Positions 61,379 through 64,000 of a DNA stretch of 64,000 nucleotides are shown here, in pieces. The notes under the pieces were generated by a model that did not search any database, was not told where the DNA came from, and was given only the letters and a program-made list of their open reading frames with translations. The DNA comes from CAZAFL01 sp964484465 (GTDB lineage: Bacteria; Bacteroidota; Ignavibacteria; UBA10030; SZUA-254), in assembly GCA_964484465.1 (NCBI GenBank), contig CAZAFL010000008.1, forward strand, positions 36,447-100,446, written 5' to 3'. Position 1 is the first letter of the stretch. Each line of letters opens with the position of its first letter. Position numbers and translations under genes: made by a program.

Positions 61379-61407
61379 TTGCCGCTCTGAAAACATATCA
61401 TTATCTT
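61379..61407 (+). promoter_or_regulatory. Sigma70-type promoter for the deacetylase gene
   Basis: TTGCCG (61379-61384), 17-bp spacer, TATCTT (61402-61407). Start near 61414 leaves a 34-base leader without a clear ribosome site. Confidence 0.5.
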
Positions 61408-61447
61408 TGTGCTGCGTGTTTCTGAAACGACATAATTCTCAACGACC

Positions 61448-62401
61448 ATGACATCGAAAACTGGATTTGTTTTCCACCAGCATTATCTCGACCACGACAC
61501 CGGACCCGGTCATCCCGAGCGACCGGACCGCCTCCGTGCCATAGAAACGCATCTCACAACAACCGGACTCTGGAATAAACTTCACCATCTCATCATCGAC
61601 AGGGCAAAAGAGGAATGGATCCTTAAGGTGCACGCTTCGAAGCACCTGAAATTTATCCGTGACGCATGTGAGCGCGGCATGGAGGTGCTCGATGAAGGCG
61701 ACACCCATGCGTGCCCCTCATCATTCGATGTTGCGCTTCTTGCCGTTGGAGGCGTCCTCGCAGCAGTGGACAATGTCGTAAACGGATTATTGGAAAACGC
61801 CTTCTGCGCAGTGCGTCCCCCCGGCCATCACGCTGAGCAAAACCGGGTGATGGGTTTCTGCCTTTTCAACAACGTTGCAATCGCGGCACGTTATGCGCAG
61901 GCAGTCTACAATGTGCAGCGTATTGCGATAATTGATTGGGATGTGCACCACGGCAACGGCACACAACAGATTTTTTATGATGATAACAGCGTGTTGTATA
62001 TCAGCCTGCATCAATTCCCGTTTTATCCCGGCACGGGAAGCCGCGCGGAGCGGGGCACTGGACAAGGCGAGGGTTATACATTGAACATTCCAATGCGGGA
62101 GGGAAGCGGCAGCAAAGAATATCTCGATGCATTCAGAATGGAAATTCTCCCGACCCTCGACAGCTATCGTCCGGAACTCATCTTTATCTCAGCAGGCTTC
62201 GACGCGCATAAGGATGACCCACTTGCAAACATCAACCTTACGGAAGAATCTTTTGCAGCTATGACTTCAATGATGATGGAAGCCGCCGATAAATATTGTC
62301 ACGGCAAACTCGTTTCAGTCCTTGAAGGCGGATACCATCTCCGGGCGCTGTCGCAGAGCGTTGAAGCTCATATAAAAACCCTTCTGCACGAACGCTTGTG
62401 A
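61448..62401 (+). CDS. Histone deacetylase family hydrolase (class II-like)
   Basis: A 317-residue zinc deacylase. Family blocks are HPERPDRLRAIE, the paired catalytic His and glycine loop PPGHHAEQNRVMGFCLFNNVA, the metal motif IIDWDVHHGNGTQQIFYDD, the LHQFPFYPGTG loop, and FISAGFDAHKDDPLANINLTEE with the second metal Asp. Length fits bacterial acetoin-utilisation/acetylpolyamine amidohydrolase-like members, which remove acetyl groups from polyamines, lysine or other amines. Convergent with cysS, 17 bp away. Confidence 0.94.
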   Translation: MTSKTGFVFHQHYLDHDTGPGHPERPDRLRAIETHLTTTGLWNKLHHLIIDRAKEEWILKVHASKHLKFIRDACERGMEVLDEGDTHACPSSFDVALLAVGGVLAAVDNVVNGLLENAFCAVRPPGHHAEQNRVMGFCLFNNVAIAARYAQAVYNVQRIAIIDWDVHHGNGTQQIFYDDNSVLYISLHQFPFYPGTGSRAERGTGQGEGYTLNIPMREGSGSKEYLDAFRMEILPTLDSYRPELIFISAGFDAHKDDPLANINLTEESFAAMTSMMMEAADKYCHGKLVSVLEGGYHLRALSQSVEAHIKTLLHERL

Positions 62402-62418
62402 TTTTCATCCGGGGGATG

Positions 62419-63879
62419 TTACACTATCTTACGCCACACCGTACCGTCTTTCTTATCCTCAAGGGCAATTCCGATTTTTTGAAGCCCGTCACGAATCTTA
62501 TCGGAAAACGACCACAGCTTCTGCGCTTTTGCCTCTGACCGCAAATCGATAATAAGCTGAAGCAGTGTCTCCTCCGGAACTGCATCTTCCGAGATCCCGC
62601 GTTCTCCACCCTCTGGGATGATACCAAGAATCTTTCCCCCTAATTCGGAAAATAGCGTATGCACGCTCTCAAGGATTGCTCGCGAGCCTTTGCCTTCACC
62701 CAGAAAACTATTTACTTCACGGCTTAAATCAAACAGAATTGCAATCGCCTGTGAAGCATTGAAATCATCATCCATCGCTTCCAGAAAAGCTTTCCTGAAT
62801 CCCGCAATGTCGATTCCGCCGGAGTCGTTACCGGAATTTGCGCCAGCGTGTTTTGCAAGCTCCTGCCGTAGATTCCTGACCGTGTTATATAATTTGTCAA
62901 ACCCCTTTGCCGCACCTTCAAGCGCCTCATCGGAAAAATCAAGCGTGCTGCGATAATGACTTTGAAGGATAAAAAACCTGACTACAAGAGGATCGTATTT
63001 TTTGAACAGATCCTTCAACAGGGTCACATTCCCGAGTGACTTGCTCATCTTTTGCCCGTTGACCGTCACCAGATTATTGTGGATCCAGTACCGAACAAAC
63101 GGTTTACCTGTGGCACATTCACTTTGCGCGATTTCACATTCGTGATGAGGAAATTGATTATCCAAGCCGCCGCCGTGAATATCAAACGTTTCCCCAAGAT
63201 ATTTCATCGACATCGCCGAGCATTCTACGTGCCAGCCGGGAAATCCCAGCCCCCACGGACTCTGCCATTGCATAATGTGTTCCGGTTCTGCATGTTTCCA
63301 CAGAGCAAAGTCGTTTGGATGGCGCTTTTCTGATTTCAACTCGACGCGTGTGCCGGCTTCGGCTTCCTCGATGTTTCTCCCGGAAAGTTTTCCGTATTGC
63401 TGGTCTTTTGAAACATCGAAATAAACTGAACCATTTACCTCGTATGCATATCCTTTTTCAATTAGTTCTTTGACAATTTCAATCTGCTCGATGATATGAC
63501 CCGTTGCTCGCGGTGAAATGTCAGGGCGGAGAACTCCAAGGGCGTCCATGTCCTCAAAATAACTGCGCGTGTATGCTTCTGCGATCTCCATGGGATGTTT
63601 ATGTTCGACTTTGCTTTGCTTCAGCAGACGGTCTTCACCCTCGTTTGTCTCTCCGAGGAGATGACCGACATCGGTGATATTTTGAACATAACTTACACGG
63701 TATCCGAGATACCGCAGGTATCGCACGATGACGTCGAAGGAGACATAACTTTTCCCATGCCCGATATGAGAATGACCGTACACTGTCGGACCACAGACAT
63801 ACATCCCGATATGACCCTCACGCAGAGGTTTGAATTCTTCCTTCTTACGGGAAAGCGTATTGTAAATTTGGAGCGACAT
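62419..63879 (-). CDS. cysS: Cysteinyl-tRNA synthetase
   Basis: From ATG 63879 the enzyme has 486 residues; an upstream TTG at 63921 would add 14 residues and run into the preceding gene. Zn-site Cys29 (MYVCGPTVYG) and the HIGH motif (38-41, GHSHIGHG) are followed by the zinc ligands in FPGWHVECSAM and HHECEIAQSE, then KMSKS in NGQKMSKSLGN. The DALR/anticodon region and a C-terminal extension complete the chain. It charges tRNA-Cys. No strong ribosome site; the upstream partial transposase gene ends 38 bp away. Confidence 0.95.
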   Translation of the reverse strand: MSLQIYNTLSRKKEEFKPLREGHIGMYVCGPTVYGHSHIGHGKSYVSFDVIVRYLRYLGYRVSYVQNITDVGHLLGETNEGEDRLLKQSKVEHKHPMEIAEAYTRSYFEDMDALGVLRPDISPRATGHIIEQIEIVKELIEKGYAYEVNGSVYFDVSKDQQYGKLSGRNIEEAEAGTRVELKSEKRHPNDFALWKHAEPEHIMQWQSPWGLGFPGWHVECSAMSMKYLGETFDIHGGGLDNQFPHHECEIAQSECATGKPFVRYWIHNNLVTVNGQKMSKSLGNVTLLKDLFKKYDPLVVRFFILQSHYRSTLDFSDEALEGAAKGFDKLYNTVRNLRQELAKHAGANSGNDSGGIDIAGFRKAFLEAMDDDFNASQAIAILFDLSREVNSFLGEGKGSRAILESVHTLFSELGGKILGIIPEGGERGISEDAVPEETLLQLIIDLRSEAKAQKLWSFSDKIRDGLQKIGIALEDKKDGTVWRKIV

Positions 63880-63917
63880 TTTATTTTGTGTTAAAGCGTT
63901 CAATTCGTTACGAATTT

Positions 63918-64000
63918 TCAAATCTGTTCATCCAGCAACTCTTGAATGGGATTGAATCGAATGTATTCTCTAATTCTATTCAGCGATTTCTCGTTTCTAA
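63918..64000 (-). CDS. C-terminal end of a REP-associated (Y1/IS200-type) transposase, cut by window edge
   Basis: A frame entering from the right edge ends at TGA 63918-63920 and gives 26 visible residues containing RNEKSLNRIREYIRFNPI. The pattern 'IRNEKSLNRIREYIxxNP' is the usual C-terminal end of REP-associated tyrosine transposases (TnpA-REP/RayT). These act on palindromic extragenic repeats. Only the tip is visible, so completeness and the catalytic Tyr cannot be checked. Confidence 0.65.
   Translation of the reverse strand, partial: RNEKSLNRIREYIRFNPIQELLDEQI

Noticed and set aside
1..64000. tRNA, rRNA or riboswitch genes, prophage or known defence islands
   Set aside because: All gaps between genes are shorter than 300 bp, and reading them showed no cloverleaf, rRNA signature, recognised riboswitch or phage/defence gene set.

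Overview
The window looks like chromosomal DNA from a Gram-negative bacterium of the Fibrobacteres-Chlorobi-Bacteroidetes group, most likely an Ignavibacteria/Chlorobi-type lineage. The main clues are a secreted protein with a type IX secretion C-terminal sorting domain of the 'QNYPNPFNPSTTI' type (36224-38368), a KDO/lipopolysaccharide-transport operon, a TonB-dependent receptor, many signal-peptide and outer-membrane genes, and mid-range GC. The promoters I could read fit ordinary sigma70 hexamers with 17-bp spacing, not the -33/-7 pattern of Bacteroidia. Genes are densely packed. No rRNA, tRNA, CRISPR array, prophage or complete insertion sequence was seen, and no stretch above 300 bases lacks a gene.

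Layout. 1-755: an exported protein cut by the window edge. 921-12842 (minus): a run that may be one long operon, with a HAD phosphatase, a membrane glycosyltransferase, a Gfo/Idh/MocA oxidoreductase, a CCA-adding enzyme, then a TolC/MacA/ABC exporter with one ATPase and three permease paralogs. 13012-17935 (plus): class I fructose-bisphosphate aldolase, a heptamer tandem repeat, a DUF885 lipoprotein, an RlmI-like methyltransferase and a barrel protein. 17969-25337 (minus): uvrA, a small barrel protein, and a carbamoyl-phosphate synthase large subunit encoded as two genes with a Spy/CpxP-like gene between them. 25505-31313 (plus): a mixed operon (Rieske oxygenase, amino-acid permease, acetyltransferase, methyltransferase, glycosyltransferase, RidA). 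31570-35177 (plus): a second adaptor plus two ABC permeases without an ATPase, preceded by a perfect 27-bp palindrome. 35310-40126: exported DsrE-like protein, small membrane protein, type IX cargo, SGNH hydrolase, YfiT/DinB protein. 40148-46569 (minus): kdsA-kdsC-unknown-kdsD-lptC-lptA-lptB, making KDO and transporting LPS. 46773-53165 (plus): ispE, TonB receptor, LOG protein, lipoprotein, exported DinB protein, purE-purK.

53267-56136 holds the most striking locus. A single UvrD/Rep-type helicase is divided exactly between its two motor lobes by about 872 bp carrying an exported EEP-fold protein that seems to have lost its catalytic residues. Removing that segment would restore one open frame. 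56120-60289 (minus) is a tight five-gene operon: a Rho with no N-terminal helical domain, a helix-hairpin-helix DNA glycosylase, an unknown helical protein and two CDP-alcohol phosphatidyltransferases. The window ends with DoxX, an unknown protein, a histone-deacetylase-family hydrolase, cysS and the C-terminal tip of a REP-associated transposase.

Several genes have a -10 hexamer so close to the start codon that their mRNAs should be leaderless or nearly so. All functions are read from sequence motifs by eye; no database search was possible.
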